The position numbers were made by a program, and so were the translations under genes. This document shows, piece after piece, positions 21,686-34,011 of a DNA stretch of 64,000 nucleotides. Under the pieces are notes generated by a model, which worked only from the letters and a program-made list of their open reading frames with translations, was not told where the DNA came from and did no database searches. Position 1 is the stretch's first letter. Every line of letters starts with the position of its first letter. The DNA lies in NCBI RefSeq assembly GCF_964340395.1, contig NC_135559.1:22555121-22619120 (forward strand), read 5' to 3'. This DNA is from Glandiceps talaboti. Lineage: Eukaryota; Hemichordata; Enteropneusta; Spengelidae.

Positions 21686-23207
21686 GCTATACGTTACAGC
21701 ATAGACCCTCCTGGTTACAGTGGTAACACTCGTTCATGTTCGATTACCTTTCATAAAGAAAACACAACGAAATGGTTGAAGTGATCTTTTTTTAAATTTC
21801 GTTTCATCACAAAAACAAAATCTGTGTGATCAAAAGTGTTGTAAACTAAACCAGAAAGAATTATCGGACTGGCTAAACTTCCCGCTGAACTGGAGTAAGG
21901 TCCAAGCCTCGTTAGTACGTGAGCAAATCGTCTCAAACTCATGAAACTAGCGATACAACTTTCAAAATATAACTTGACATGTCTTCATTTGTTAGAGTTA
22001 TACAATTCAAGACGGGTTTTCACTCGAAAGAAACAATTCTGTGAATAATGACATTCTGAACACAGCGATTTCTCGGACGATGTTAACACTGTAACGTACG
22101 GCTGGCAACGACTTGCTTCCGGGTTAGTCCCTCGTACATCCGGGTACTTGAGATTGTCGCCGTACGGAACTACCACATCGGCAATTTTGACGCTGTAATT
22201 TTGCCACCAATATTGATCGTACAAAAACAAAACTCCATAAATGAACCACCCACAAAGTACTTTCCCTTTCAAAATGTGGTAATTTTAGAAAGAGTATTAT
22301 CGTTTTTATTGACGACTGACTCTGTCAAAAATCGTCCCATACACTTCAGTTCACAGGCATTCAAACTTGATCATGAGGGAGGTGCATATACTGGAATGAA
22401 CCATTCTGTAGGAGGGGTGGATGGAGAATTGGATTTGAAGTTTACAACCCTTTTTCGAACAAATATTTGTCATTTGGGCGCACAATGTGTAGAATTAAGA
22501 CTATAGCACATATTACATTGCTTGTTTGACGTCAATAGTGTCTTTTGAAAAGTTGCACTTTACCTAAAGTCTCGCGGAGTGATTTCCAATATGGCGTCGG
22601 TCATTATACTCATTAACATATTCATTTTTTTTTCAAATTTCAAAAAAAAAATCATAAAAAATAGAAGAGAAGACGTGCTGACTTGAAATTAACAAATCTA
22701 AGTAAGGTACCCTCTGTGCATCAACACACCACATATCAAAGCAATCTGACTTAAAGTTTATGAGGAGTTGATGAAAATGTCATTTTGGGGAAAAAAATCA
22801 TAAAAAATTGAAAATGGCACAGATCAACTTGGCATGAACAAATCTGAATAGCCTCCCCCCAGGGAACATGCACACCAAATATCGAAGAATTCCGACTGTC
22901 ACTTTCGGAGTAGATAGTGAAGATATAAAAGTTTGACGGACACCTTTGATTCACTCTACTCTCTATACCTCAATACCCACCTAAACCTAAAGCTACGCTT
23001 TCAGCTTTCGCTGACAGCGGAGCTAAAAATATAGAAATAGAGGACTTCCTTGTATACATGAGTCCAAAGTTTGTCTGAATTTTCTGATTTTACACATTGC
23101 ATCAATTTGATTATCCACTATAGTATAAATTTACAAACAGGTGTGCAAAATTTCCTCTGTTGACTATGAAACATGTAGGGATTAAACGTCAGCTATCAAA
23201 CACTTAC

Positions 23208-23356
23208 CTCATTCTTTATAGGTGATGCAGTATCTGACTTGTTCTTTTTGACTGCCTTTGAGATTCAACAATGTGGTGGGATAATGTCAAACGGTTCTCA
23301 TGAGACTCAGTAGATTCTGGCATATTTTCACTTTCCCCAGTTACTGGAGAGTTCAA
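23208..23356 (-). pseudogene. Decayed duplicate exon of an unknown gene
   Basis: The minus strand has acceptor TTCTTTTCCAG, 149 bases, then donor GAG|GTAAGTG. The body resembles the exon at 24797-24949 in its start (CCAGTAACTGGGGAAAGTGA), its end (AAGAACAAGTCAGATACTGC) and its donor context GTAAGTGTTTGA. No frame is open across it. The first two thirds read NSPVTGESENMPESTES and the last part reads KKNKSDTASPIKNE in another frame, so one base seems lost. Confidence 0.4.
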
Positions 23357-24796
23357 CTGGAAAAGAAGTTATTATATTGTTGTTTTAGAAAAAAATGTAT
23401 CAAGTTATTTAATATCCACATATCATAAATCTAGCTCTCACACTTTAATGATGTCATCTATTATTATAGTATACACAAAAATGGGTGCAATAGGAATGCA
23501 CAAACGCACTGTGCAATATCTTACCCACAACTCTCTCTGATTGGTATGCTTGGAAGTTCCTTATTTTATAACTTCTTCAATAACCCATATTTGCCAACAT
23601 TTTAAGCATAGTAATTATGTTTAATTAATATGTAACAAAAGTACGATTGGGGAATCAAAAATAAAGTTCTAAATTTTGCATAAAATGTGCTAACAAGTAA
23701 ATGAAACATGTACTGTAAATAAAACACTTTTCAATGTCAAAGTATCAATAACTTGGGTAGACAGTGTGTATGATGTGTTTTAGTATGTAAATTTCTTTTG
23801 TCATACCTATTCAAATAAATCTATATCTTTGGCAAAGTCATAACAGGTGCATATATTTTCCTTAGTTTTGTGGAAAATATTTTGCATGTCTTTCAAGAAA
23901 ATCTGTTGACAAATTTCTAAAATTGCTACTCCTTCTACAATAAATCATTGATACCAAAACCAATGAAAATATATATTCAGAAACTCATCAGTGTCAATTC
24001 TACGTTTTGAAAATGGCAAAAATATTCATACAAAATCCTGTACACAGGTGAGATTTGTCTGACTTCAATGAGCTGATGTCCAACAGTACAAATCAGGGAG
24101 AGTTGTGGGTAAAATCTTGTACAGTGAAACGCCTCTGTATAAAGTGAACTAAAAACACATGTTACACAGGGAACCTTGCACATCCCTGTAACATTCACAT
24201 ACCTAGGACAGGGTTGTGAACATAGCTGTACCAGCTCATTGGAGCCATGGGAACTGTACCAGCTATGTGCACTATATCCCTTTAACAGCTCTGGCCAACA
24301 CACCAGGTGTAACATACCTAGAGTTGACAGATGTGTAACTGGTATGCCAACATAAATTTAACATGGATGTGAAAATAGCAATGCAGCATAGGTTTTTACA
24401 ACATCCATGTACAAGAGCTTTTTCCCACTGCCATGTACCAGCTATGTTAGCAATTAGCTGCAACATAGGTATTTCCCACAGCCATGTACCAGCTATGTGA
24501 GCAATGCTAGTCAGATATGAACAAAAGGGTTGCTACAGGGTATTATTCCACCATAGCTGTTACAGTTATGTGCACAACTGTGTGCAGTATGCAGTCATGG
24601 CACAGATGTAGTATTCCAGATCCATTCAACTGGCATGTACCAGGGCTGTGAAAAAATATACCCTGTAACGGGGCTGTGAGGCACACAGCTGGCACATAGC
24701 TATGCTCTTCTTCCTAGCTCTATGATGTGGCCACATCCTAGTACTGGGATGTGCAATGTTCCCTGTGTATTCAATGGATAGCTTTCAAACACTTAC
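23357..24796. other. No gene seen; internal ACCAGCTATGT repeats
   Basis: AT-rich to about 24000. From 24180 to 24750 short motifs such as CATGTACCAGCTATGT recur (24235, 24430 and 24485). This is low-order internal repetition with no coding signal. Confidence 0.45.
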
Positions 24797-24949
24797 GTTT
24801 TTCTGTACAGGGGTTGCAGACTTTGAGTTCTTCCTAGTATCAGCCACTGATTTAACAACGTTAACGAGGTGGTTGGGTGATGTTACATTAGACACTGAAC
24901 ATTCTCGTAGATCTTCACCTTCTCCACCAACAGTTAATAGGGAATGGAT
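24797..24949 (-). CDS. Candidate internal exon of an unknown minus-strand gene
   Basis: The minus strand shows acceptor TTCTTTCTCAG, then 153 bases without a stop (51 codons, phase 0 to 0), then donor AAC|GTAAGTG. The peptide starts IHSLLTVGGEGEDLRECS and is polar, with Ser, Thr and Lys near the end (RKNSKSATPVQKN), as in a disordered region. I do not recognise a family. A related but frameshifted block lies 1.4 kb downstream on the same strand, which supports an exon-duplication origin. No neighbouring exon could be identified, so this is only a candidate. Confidence 0.4.
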
Positions 24950-25049
24950 CTGAGAAAGAAGTTATAATTTTTGTTATAAACTCATTCAAAAAATGTTTCT
25001 GAATTTCTGCAGTACTGACAAATTTGCAAAACATATATATTAACAAGCT

Positions 25050-25520
25050 GTCATCAGAGATGACTCAGTCCCTGCATTGAATGTTTTCAGAGAATTGCCA
25101 CCAGTCATGGTAGTGTGATTAGATTCTATGAAATATAGCACCAATGATATTGTCAAACAAAATGGCTGTCTGGCAGCCATATTGGACCGTAACACCCAGG
25201 AAATTGACGTGCATATTTACACTCTATTGTCTTGTCCTTGTACAAAGTTTAAGAAGAATCAGTCTAGTCATGTTCAAGTATTGGCTCTAGACATGTAAAA
25301 ATTGAAACAAAATGGCTGCCTGGCAGCCATACTGGATCGTATCACAAAACAAATTAACGTGCATATGTATGACATAATGTGTTGTCCTTGTACCAAGTTT
25401 GAGAGAAATCGATCCAGTCATGTCTGAGAAATGACTCCGGACGCACGCACACACGGACAGAGTCCAATCTATAAGTCCCCGTCCCGGACTTTGTCCGTGG
25501 TGGGGACTAATCAACAACAC
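25050..25520. repeat. Dispersed repeat with AAAATGGCTGCCTGGCAGCC modules
   Basis: Two related modules of about 130 bp (about 25155-25285 and 25290-25420) share ATGGCTGnCTGGCAGCCAT, ACGTGCATAT and TTGTCCTTGTAC. They are followed by a CGCACGCACACACGGACAGA tract and an inverted pair, AGTCCCCGTCCCGGAC and GTCCGTGGTGGGGACT. A fragment of the same family occurs at 55790-55815. Confidence 0.65.
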
Positions 25521-27980
25521 TTTAAGCAGCTTAATCAGGAGTCCAGCCAATAATCTGTCAAGTCTAAACACAAAATTGCTTACACAGATTACTTAATCCC
25601 ACACTATGTTTCAGGCCACCCTGGACAAAACGGGATGGACGTGAGACAACGCAGGGGGATGGGAGGGGAAAACGTGATATGCCGTGATTGCCATGCCAGA
25701 TTTTTAAACTGTCAAAAAATTTGCCACAGCAGTCATGGTGCGTAAAAGAATCCTAGTAGACCACAGTAAAATGGAGTGAATGCAATGAAACGTTACAGTA
25801 CCTAATAGGCCGTGGAGGCAGTCCGTAATGGGACTGCCTGGGGTACCTCCATGGGTAACATTGCAGCGAGGCTCTGCGCTAATACTAAAACCCACAATTT
25901 GGGGATACCAATTTTATGCAAAAAAAGTATACCCTATCTGATACTATGTTATTTAATCAGTTAATTTGTCATCAGGGAAACTCCTTAAGATACATGTACT
26001 GTACCAGCTACGGACCATAGGCAAGTTTGCGAAATACGTTATGGTGTTGATAAATGTAAATGGGAGCATAAAATGTATACTTATTGCCAAAGAATAACTA
26101 CTCCGGTTCTACAGTAGAATTACAGGCGTAAATTATCTGTTTCGGATATGATTTGCGATGTAAACATTGCCGAAACGTAAGTGATGCCGCCATTTTGCAA
26201 GACCAACTTGAGCGATGACGTATTGTATAATGCATAGCCTCAAATTCGTCAAGTTAAACACTGAGTTTCTAACAAATTTTTATGATAAAATTTCCCTTTC
26301 TTTTCACTTTAATGAATCAAGATAACTTTTACTAAGTTAAACAGAAATGAACAGTCATATTTTATTTTTTATTTTACTGAATCATTTACGAGTTTACAGA
26401 ACGAATCTAGTGACTTGAAACTATTCAATGGTTATTAGCCCAGTGGCATTTTTTGGTATTTGTATCATGTTATGTGAGTGCAGTGTACGTCATACTCCTA
26501 AAGAACTAACAGTGGCCATATGGATGAGAACTGAGTATATGTTTTGGATTTTTAATTTGTATCATGGTTTTCTACTTGAAAAATCAACATGAAACAACAC
26601 ATAGTACCCAGTCTGTGGTCTGAGATATTCCATTACGTATAGACCATTACCTAACTACATAAAAAAAATCCATTCATAATAACAGTTCCCAGTAAGCTAT
26701 TTTTTGAAAATTGTGTACTACACATTACACCTTATAAAAAGAAGGCAATTAAGATTATGTAATTTTAAGTCATTTCTACAGAATATATTATATATTGTTT
26801 AGAAAGATTGGACAGCCAGGTAGTCACAATTTTTAATCTGAATATCAATGAATAGCAGTGCTCAAATTTTTAATTCCCTTTTTTTCAGACAAGGACAAAG
26901 AACTTCAAAATAAGTCACAGTGAACATATGATTGAATAAAAACTTTGAGAAATCCTAAACTTGTAACCACTTGTTTCATTTTTTAAATTGTTAGTACACT
27001 GCTGTGTTTATCATTCCCTCTTCAAATTCATAACATTTTGAAGAAAAAAAATCCTTGACTTTAAAAAGTACCAAATGTGAACGAAAAACTTACAAATAAT
27101 AGTCAAACAAACTTTAAAATAATTTATTTTTTATTAATTAACCGTTACTGGCTGTGTATCATGATTTGGTCCTGCTATATCAAATGACAGCATAGTTACA
27201 TACCGTAAATTTGATACGGAAAACTGACATTAGGTGTCCTTGACACTCAGAACTTGAATCTTTAACTAAAACTATCAACAACGTCAAAGTTGGGATGCTC
27301 TGTAAATGCCACATTAATTTTTTTCTGATTTGCACAACAAGTTCGTTCTTCATGTGTGACCGTCTATAGTGGCCATGCCAGTGATTACGCATTGATTCAG
27401 TGCCCAACATTCACATGTGTCACTGTCAACATCATGCAACAAGATCCCCTAACACAGCTTTTTCGGAATCAAAATACACATCCGTTTAATTTAACCCATC
27501 CACAAATGAAAATCACAACCTGAGCTGTGGCAGATAGATCGATGTTCCGCGTTCCGGTAGCAAGTTCAGTGTTTCGCACACGTCAGTGAGTAGGTCAGAG
27601 GTCACGACGGTGACGGTAGACAAAACGTGTGACGAGACGTCCATTTCGACGTCTCATCTACTCCCTCTAATGTTTCAATTTGTAAGTTTATCAAAGTTGA
27701 TCTTTTTGTGGCATTTTTTATGTTAACAATATAACTGCGCGTTGTCACTGTATCTTATATGATGTCAACAAAACTTTCCCTTACGCAGTCAGTATACTTC
27801 TTGTGGGATTGACGTCGAGTCAGAGCCTGGCCTGGTCCGGCCGTGGACTTAGATAATTTTGATGTCTGCCATAAAATGAATGCGCCAAAGCGACGCAAGG
27901 TGGGAAAATTATTGCGTCATTTGTAATTTTAGGGGCCAATGTCGCAAGGTCGTGGCCTCGGCAGAACTGGTCTAAGACGC
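25521..27980. other. No gene seen
   Basis: AT-rich non-coding sequence with short featureless ORFs. About 27540-27660 is richer in CpG and ACGTC motifs than its surroundings, but I could not identify a promoter. Confidence 0.45.
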
Positions 27981-28194
27981 CATGAGGAACCTTACAATTT
28001 TGCTGTGCTCAGGGGTCGGTCGGAAAGGGGTCGGTCGGGAGATGAGAAACAGAAAAATAAAAAGGGCCGCCCTAAGAGGAGAAGAATGGACAAGATGTCC
28101 TTATTTAGTCAATAAAGAGTTGTTGAAAGAGAAAACTAACCAGGGAAAGAAGAACAGTTTTATATCACCACCACAAAAATCAATTAGTCAATAC

Positions 28195-28241
28195 AACCAA
28201 CCAACCAACCAACCAACCAACCAACCAACCAACCAACCAAC

Positions 28242-28289
<48 letters not shown>

Positions 28290-28425
28290 TACATGCTCGC
28301 TGCCCCCTGTGTGCATCACCACAAAATCAGTCAGTTAATTGATCGATATCACACAAAAAAAGTAAGTTTTATTTCACCATAAAAATAATCATTCAATCAA
28401 TCGATCAATCAATCATCAATCAATT
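28195..28425. repeat. (CCAA)n and (TCAA)n microsatellites with a duplicated flank
   Basis: A CCAA run at about 28197-28247 passes into a TCAA run to about 28289. A second TCAA/TCGA run lies at about 28388-28420. Both are followed by ATTACATGCTCG and GCCCC..TGTGTGC, so a segment of about 145 bp is duplicated in tandem. The Asn-Gln-Pro-Thr ORF here is an artefact of the repeat. Confidence 0.85.
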
Positions 28426-28729
28426 ACATGCTCGTTGCCCCTGTGTGCTAGTGACAACGCGAGCTGGTGCAGCAACAGCGCCAACCCGCGACGTGGACAT
28501 TCTCGCAAATAGCGCCCATGTTGAAAGGATGGCGGGTTCAAGTACAAGTCGCGTAAGTTCTGCAAGTGTAAAAATCTGTCACCAGTCCTCATTGATCGAC
28601 AAGATCAGACACCAAAGAGATGATGAGATATTCTGTGATATGACGTTACGTGTAGAAGAACGAGAATTCAAGGTCCACCGTAATGTGTTGGCAGCATGTA
28701 GTCCGTACTTCGAGTCAATGCTACGGAGT

Positions 28730-28732
28730 TGA
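28730..28732 (+). other. In-frame TGA within the BTB domain
   Basis: The TGA lies between ...ESMLRS and MKEAASG, inside the most conserved BTB segment, with the same frame open on both sides. A change from GGA (Gly) is the simplest explanation. Confidence 0.85.
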
Positions 28733-29682
28733 ATGAAAGAAGCTGCAAGTGGAAGTGTAGAACTGCAGTGTACGTCCGCTGATGGTATGGAAGCAATTCT
28801 TGATTTTATCTATTCTGGTACGATCAACTTGAACTTGGACAATGTATTTGACATTTTGAAAGGCACAGACTTCTTTATGATGACGCATCTGCAAGAGTAC
28901 TGTGAAAGTTATCTCCAAGGAGAGTTAAATTCAACCAACTGTCTCCAAATGAAGAAGATGGCCGAGCAGTTCAGAATGAAGAGTTTGTCAGCAGAGACGC
29001 AGAAAGTGTTGGGATATCACTTCAGCGAAATCATGCGAAAAAATGAAGATGATATGCTGCGCCTGTCAGCTGATGAACTCTGTTCGATAATATCCAATGA
29101 GGGCATACAAATACGAGAAGAAGACTTATTTGACTTTCTAGTGAAATGGGTAAATGTTGAGAGGAGAAAACGTAAATCCAAATTCCCAGAGTTGATGAGC
29201 CACATCCGACTTGGACACGTGGACAAAAAATTCCTACTTGACCGGGTAGAAGTGGAGCCATTAGTGAAGGCAAGTCCAGAGTGTAAAATGTATGTCATGG
29301 AAGCAACACGGTTCCATCTCGCAAACGATGATGACAACAGTGACAATATCCGACTGCAGCTCAGATGTGAAATACTGATTGATGTCATTCTCGTGTGCTG
29401 TGGTATAACATTTGAGAGAACTGATAGAACATCAGAAGTCCAGAGAGCAATGCCAAATATGCTTGGATACATTTTGAGTAAAGACCAATGGGTGACATTG
29501 CCTTCAGCTGACACCGTCCTTCCAGTCACAAGCCCACCTTTATCAGTAGCTCTGAACAATAACTTAGTACTTATATCAAATACAACAACTGCAGTGTATA
29601 ACCCATTGCAGAATAAATGGGATTATACGATATATACACCGAGTTTACTCGCTCATACTTTTGGTGCAGCCGTAGTATGCAA

Positions 29683-29688
29683 TAACAA
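29683..29688. other. Left target-site duplication TAACAA
   Basis: TAACAA here and at 34012-34017 flank the 4.3-kb insertion. Removing one copy and the insert restores a Kelch frame across the junction (AAVVCNNKIYVIGG). Confidence 0.9.
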
Positions 29689-32009
29689 GCGACCTATCGG
29701 TCAGAATAGCTCCGCTGTTTTTTTTTTTAATTTAATTTTTTATTTTGGTGACATGTAGAAGTGGTTCAGGTCTTCACTATGCAGTTTTGTTTTAGTGATG
29801 CAATAAAGTGGTTAGTGGTTTCATATGATGTCTCACTATAAAACACATTTTACACAGAAGTTGGTAATGTATTGTACTTTTATACCATAGTCACCATTTT
29901 ATAACAAAAATCTACTGTTATGAAAAATTGCACAAAATCTCAGAAAAAAATGACTGGGAAATGCACACAAGAAAAAGAAAAAAAGAGGATTTTGAGGTTG
30001 GCTATAAATAATTCCAGTGTCTTACAGCTGTAACCCTGGAAAATTTTAATGATGAATGAAATAAACTAGGGATCTAAAATAATTTTGAGGCAATTTGAAT
30101 TTCAATTTTCTAACAAATTTACAAAGTCAATAACATTCAACTTGTACTAGTTGTGGTAGATATATATAGGGAAGAAATGTATTAATCGCCATCTTAGTTT
30201 CCGTACGGCGACAATCTCAAGTTAAGTACCCGGAAGAGAGTCATTCTCAGCCATACGTTACAGTGGTAACACTCGTTCATGTTCGGTTACCTTTCACAAA
30301 GAAAACACAACGAAATGCTTGAAATGATCTTTTTTTTTATTTCTTTTCATCACAACAACAAAATCTGCGTGATTGATCAAAAGTGTTGTAAACTAAACCA
30401 GAAAGAATTATCGGACTGGCTAAACTTCCCGATGAACTGGAGTAAGGTCCTACTACTTCCAAGTAAGCCTCGATAGTACTATAGTACGTGAGAAAATCGT
30501 CTCAAACTAGCGATACAACTTTCAAAATATAACTTGACATGTCTTCATTTGTTAGAGTTATACAATTCAAGACGGGTTTTCACTCGAAAACAACAATTCT
30601 GTGAATAATGACACTCTGAACGCAGCGATTTCTCGGACGATGTTACCACTGTAACGTATGGCTGACAACGACTTGCTTCCGGGTTAGTCCCTCGTGCATA
30701 CGGGTGGATTGTCGGCGATTAACACATACATCGTCTGATATTTTAATTCACAGTGTTTCTTGTGACCGGCGCCTGTCAGCAGACTCTGCCATTTTTTTCA
30801 TCATTCCATTGTATTTAAACCTTGTACTTGACATTTCGCAATATTTATAATTCTCAACAAAATACCTCAACATGCCTCACTTCGCTCGTACTCAAAGCAG
30901 CCCCGCGCGGTATGATCACTGACACTGATGACATGATGAGAGAGAACCTTTTCGGATTTACATGTAAAACGGGGAAAGATACGCAAAACATAATGCAAAG
31001 TCTAAAGCCAAATTAAAGTTGTAATTATTTTAATTATTTTTACTTGCCAAATATTTGCATTTTGGAAAGGCAAGACACGTTCATGTCGTTTAACTTTACA
31101 TGTGAACTGTCGGCCATAACTTCAACCGCATGTCTGGCATGCCCTTCCTTACGCAAGTTGTCTGAATTCTGGTTCACTGTCATTCCAAATTGCACGACAA
31201 TATAGAATTAACCACAAGTTACATGTTATCTGAAAACATCACACTTTTATAGTGGGTCTGCAGTGATTGGGAAGTCAACGCGCCCCGCGCCATAGTCGCA
31301 TTTAATTGAAAATTGGCACATTGAAATCGACTTCTTGGCGCCCACAAAGGCGCATTGTGGCTAACAGTGAAATTTAGACACTTCAGTGCTGGAGTGCCGA
31401 TTCGGTAGAGGCGAAGTACGGAAGTACATTGTAAACCCAACTCATGTCAGCTGTTTGAAATGATGTCTTTTGCAAAGCAAATCTGAATACTTATACTGTT
31501 TCATGTCCCTCTATCCATGTTTGACTATTTAATACACGACACACGCGTGACCATTCCCCGGGTATAGTGAAACAGATCAAACCAATACGATTCAAGATAT
31601 TCAAATTAGTATGCCCTTTGATGACCTCGCCTGACCGTCACTGCGTTCATCATGCATGAGAAAAGACGTCAACTCCTTGAATGAATGTTACGATCAGTGA
31701 TTATGATCACCGATGTTTCAGAATAAATACTTGAAGTATAAATTTATCAACACAATTACTAATCTTGTAGGTAACAACTCAAATCGCTACCACAGAAAAC
31801 TACCGTCGCGATGTCCACTTTAACAAGTAAATTAGTGAAGTTGAAATCTTTGTCGCATGACTTCGTATTTAAAATTATGTACGGATGCGTAGTCTTTCTA
31901 GACAGTAATTTTTAGATCAGTTAGTATTTAAACTACGTTACTGAGTTAATTATTCGTTATGTTATTGACGACCTCCCTTTGTAAAAACGCTGTACAAATT
32001 GAATGTCAG

Positions 32010-32992
32010 CGTTCACCCGGCCGCGTTCAACGGAATGAAGCTGAATCATAACAATGGTAGCTGTCAAAATCGAAGACGCAATTTGACCGTGTTGTTATTT
32101 CAGTGAGTTTATTCAGCAAGAAAATAACGTGTTCTATGTTTTTGTACTTCCTACATGATGTGATGATCATATTTTTTACCGGTACAACTTACAGCCTACA
32201 ATGAAACCATGGTATTCGTACTGCTAACTTAGCTAGTAACACTGACACGATTCTGTGTTCGTGTATTGGGGACATTTCTGAATACACGAAACCAGTTATT
32301 GAATGTGTAGTGGATATTGATATTCAGTTTGAAAAATTAAAATCCTGAACTTTTTTTGCGAACGGTTTTGTCATTTCTTAGTAATTATAGGACCGACTTT
32401 ATGTCAACCCGGAAGTACATAGACACGAAAATAGACGAAGTGACTTGCACATGTAATTAGTAACGAAATTTTACTCTAACTGCTGGTAACTTTCAAATTT
32501 ATTTATTTTTATGTTGTAAATACATTCTAATACGCACTGAGGACAACATTATAAAGACTTGCTCTATGGGAAGGTAATTTTTTGTCTTTTAAAAATGCAT
32601 TAGTTAGATCAATGTGTACCAGAAATGTTATGTAGTATTTAAGCTAGAAATAAGACCACATCATATCTTATTATTCCCCCCCCCCCCAATTAAGACAAAC
32701 TACTCACAGAAAGCAAAAAAAAAAAGAAGCTCCAAAACATAAAAAAGAGAACAAAATTACAGTAAGGAGTTGATGATGCACAAACAACTACAAAGAAATA
32801 GACAGTTCAATTACAACACAGGGTTTGAAATAAATATGGGGTTTGGAAAAGTGAATTAGAAGTAGAACAAATACTAAGAGAGATGAAGAGCCCAAGTGAA
32901 CAAGCGAAAGCAAATTTTTTGCAGGACTACTACGTTATCAATTTTACTAGTCCTGTGGGATAGTGACTTTTTTACTCCAGTGTCGAACCCTG
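32010..32992 (-). mobile_element. hAT-like segment, inverted relative to copy 1
   Basis: The reverse complement matches the left two thirds of the hAT-like element at 20205-21240 (for example AGTCCTGTGGGATAGTGACT and CCAGTGTCGAACCCTG at the right end). The partner end was not found, so its left boundary is approximate. Confidence 0.6.
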
Positions 32993-33159
32993 CCATGTCA
33001 GGCTTACAACGGTTGAATGGCTTCATACGATACAGACTTACGGTTCGCGACTTGAACATGCTTCCCTACTGTACAAACAATAACAAGCAGAAATATTACT
33101 TTACTTATTATGGTTACTTCATTTTAACTATTTCGCTTTATTGTTGGATCATGAATGCT

Positions 33160-33240
33160 AACTTGGGCCCATTAGAATTTCTGGATGGCCCATTGAAATT
33201 GAAAATGGCCCATTCATTTTTGTTGGAATGGGGCCATTGT
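33160..33240. repeat. Short GGCCCATT-type repeats
   Basis: GCCCATTAGAATTTCTGG, GCCCATTGAAATTGAAAA and GCCCATTCATTTTTGTTG follow one another within copy 2. Confidence 0.6.
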
Positions 33241-34011
33241 CACATTGGTGTTTTGAGACTTCCCAATCACTGGGTCTGAAGTGTGATTTTAGTGAGTACC
33301 AAGAACGTCCTGTGTTGATACTCAAGATGCTTGCTGTGGAAAATCGCTCGGTCAAATGAGGTCACCTTCAGCTTCTGGTCGAATCAGGATAGAGTATGCA
33401 AATGAGGATGTTGCGGACTGATTTGAAGTTTACAACCCTGTTTCGAACAAACGCTTGTCATTTGGGCGCCCAATGCGTAGAATTATGACTATAGCACATA
33501 TTACATAGTTTGTTTGACGTCAATAGTGTCTTTTGAAAAGTGGCAGTTTACTTAAAGTCTCGTCGACTGATTTCCAATATGGCGTCGGTCATTATGCTCA
33601 TTAACATATTCATTTTTTTTTCAAATTACAAAAAAAAAATCATAAAAAATAAAAATGAGGATGTGCTGACTTGAAATTAACAAATCTGAGTAAGCTACCC
33701 CCTGCGCATCAACACGCCAGATATCAAAGCAATCTAATAAGAGGTTTTCAAGGAGTTGATGAAAATGACATTTTATGAAAAAAAATCATAAAAAATTGAA
33801 AATGGCACAGATCAACTTGGCATGAACAAATCTGAATAGCCTCCCCCCAGGGAACATGCACACCAAATATCGAAGAATTCCGACTGTCACTTCCGGAGTA
33901 GATAGTAAAAATATAAAAGTTTGACGGACACCTATGATTCACTCTACTCTCTATACCTCAATACCCACCTATACCTAAAGCTACGCTTTCAGCTTTCGCT
34001 GACAGCGGAGC

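Larger units (their letters stand above)
20150..22169. mobile_element. Nested TIR element with 28-bp ends
   Basis: TTCCGTACGGCGACAATC through AAGTACCCG at 20150-20180 is inverted at 22141-22169. The corresponding piece in copy 2 (about 30200-30720) is only about 530 bp because it lacks the hAT insertion. There is no coding content of its own. Confidence 0.65.
19627..23023. mobile_element. Composite DNA transposon, copy 1
   Basis: The left end GCGACCTATCGGTCAG and the right end ACAGCGGAGC are shared with copy 2 at 29689-34011. Subterminal AGCTCCGCTG (left) and CAGCGGAGCT (right) form an inverted pair. Shared blocks are about 19627-20200, 21690-22140 and 22440-23023. A nested hAT-like element (20205-21685) lies inside a nested TIR element (20150-22169). 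No transposase ORF is visible, so it is non-autonomous or decayed. The flanks (TACAA left, TAAAA right) are a poor target-duplication match. Confidence 0.75.
28529..29688 (+). pseudogene. BTB-BACK-Kelch protein, 5' part (KLHL-like)
   Basis: The likely start is ATG at 28529 (MAGSSTSRVSS). The BTB domain has DDEIFCDMTLRVEEREFKVH and RNVLAACSPYFESMLRS. A TGA at 28730-28732 then falls where KLHL proteins normally have Gly before MKEA. The frame resumes at once with MKEAASGSVEL, DFIYSGTINL and CESYLQGEL. The BACK domain follows (NCLQMKKMAEQF, FDFLVKWVNVERRKRKSKFP), then a first Kelch-like repeat (PLQNKWDYTIYTP, HTFGAAVVC). Intact KLHL proteins are usually Cullin-3 adaptors that bring substrates to ubiquitin ligases (family knowledge). 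Here the stop in BTB and the transposon joined at 29688 show a dead gene. The region is intronless. Confidence 0.85.
29689..34011. mobile_element. Composite DNA transposon, copy 2, inserted in the Kelch gene
   Basis: The 4323-bp insert begins GCGACCTATCGGTCAG and ends TGACAGCGGAGC, as in copy 1, with subterminal inverted AGCTCCGCTG (29708-29717) and CAGCGGAGCT (34003-34012). It is flanked by TAACAA. It shares with copy 1 the left end (to about 30240), the C block (about 30250-30730) and the right end (about 33418-34011). About 30730-32010 has no counterpart in copy 1. No transposase domain is visible. Confidence 0.85.

Noticed and set aside
27982-28338. 118-residue ORF with an NQPTNQPT run.
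   Set aside because: Produced by the CCAA/TCAA microsatellite; no start context or domain.
29017-29559. 180-residue minus-strand ORF.
   Set aside because: It is antisense to the BTB-BACK-Kelch coding sequence and has no domain of its own.
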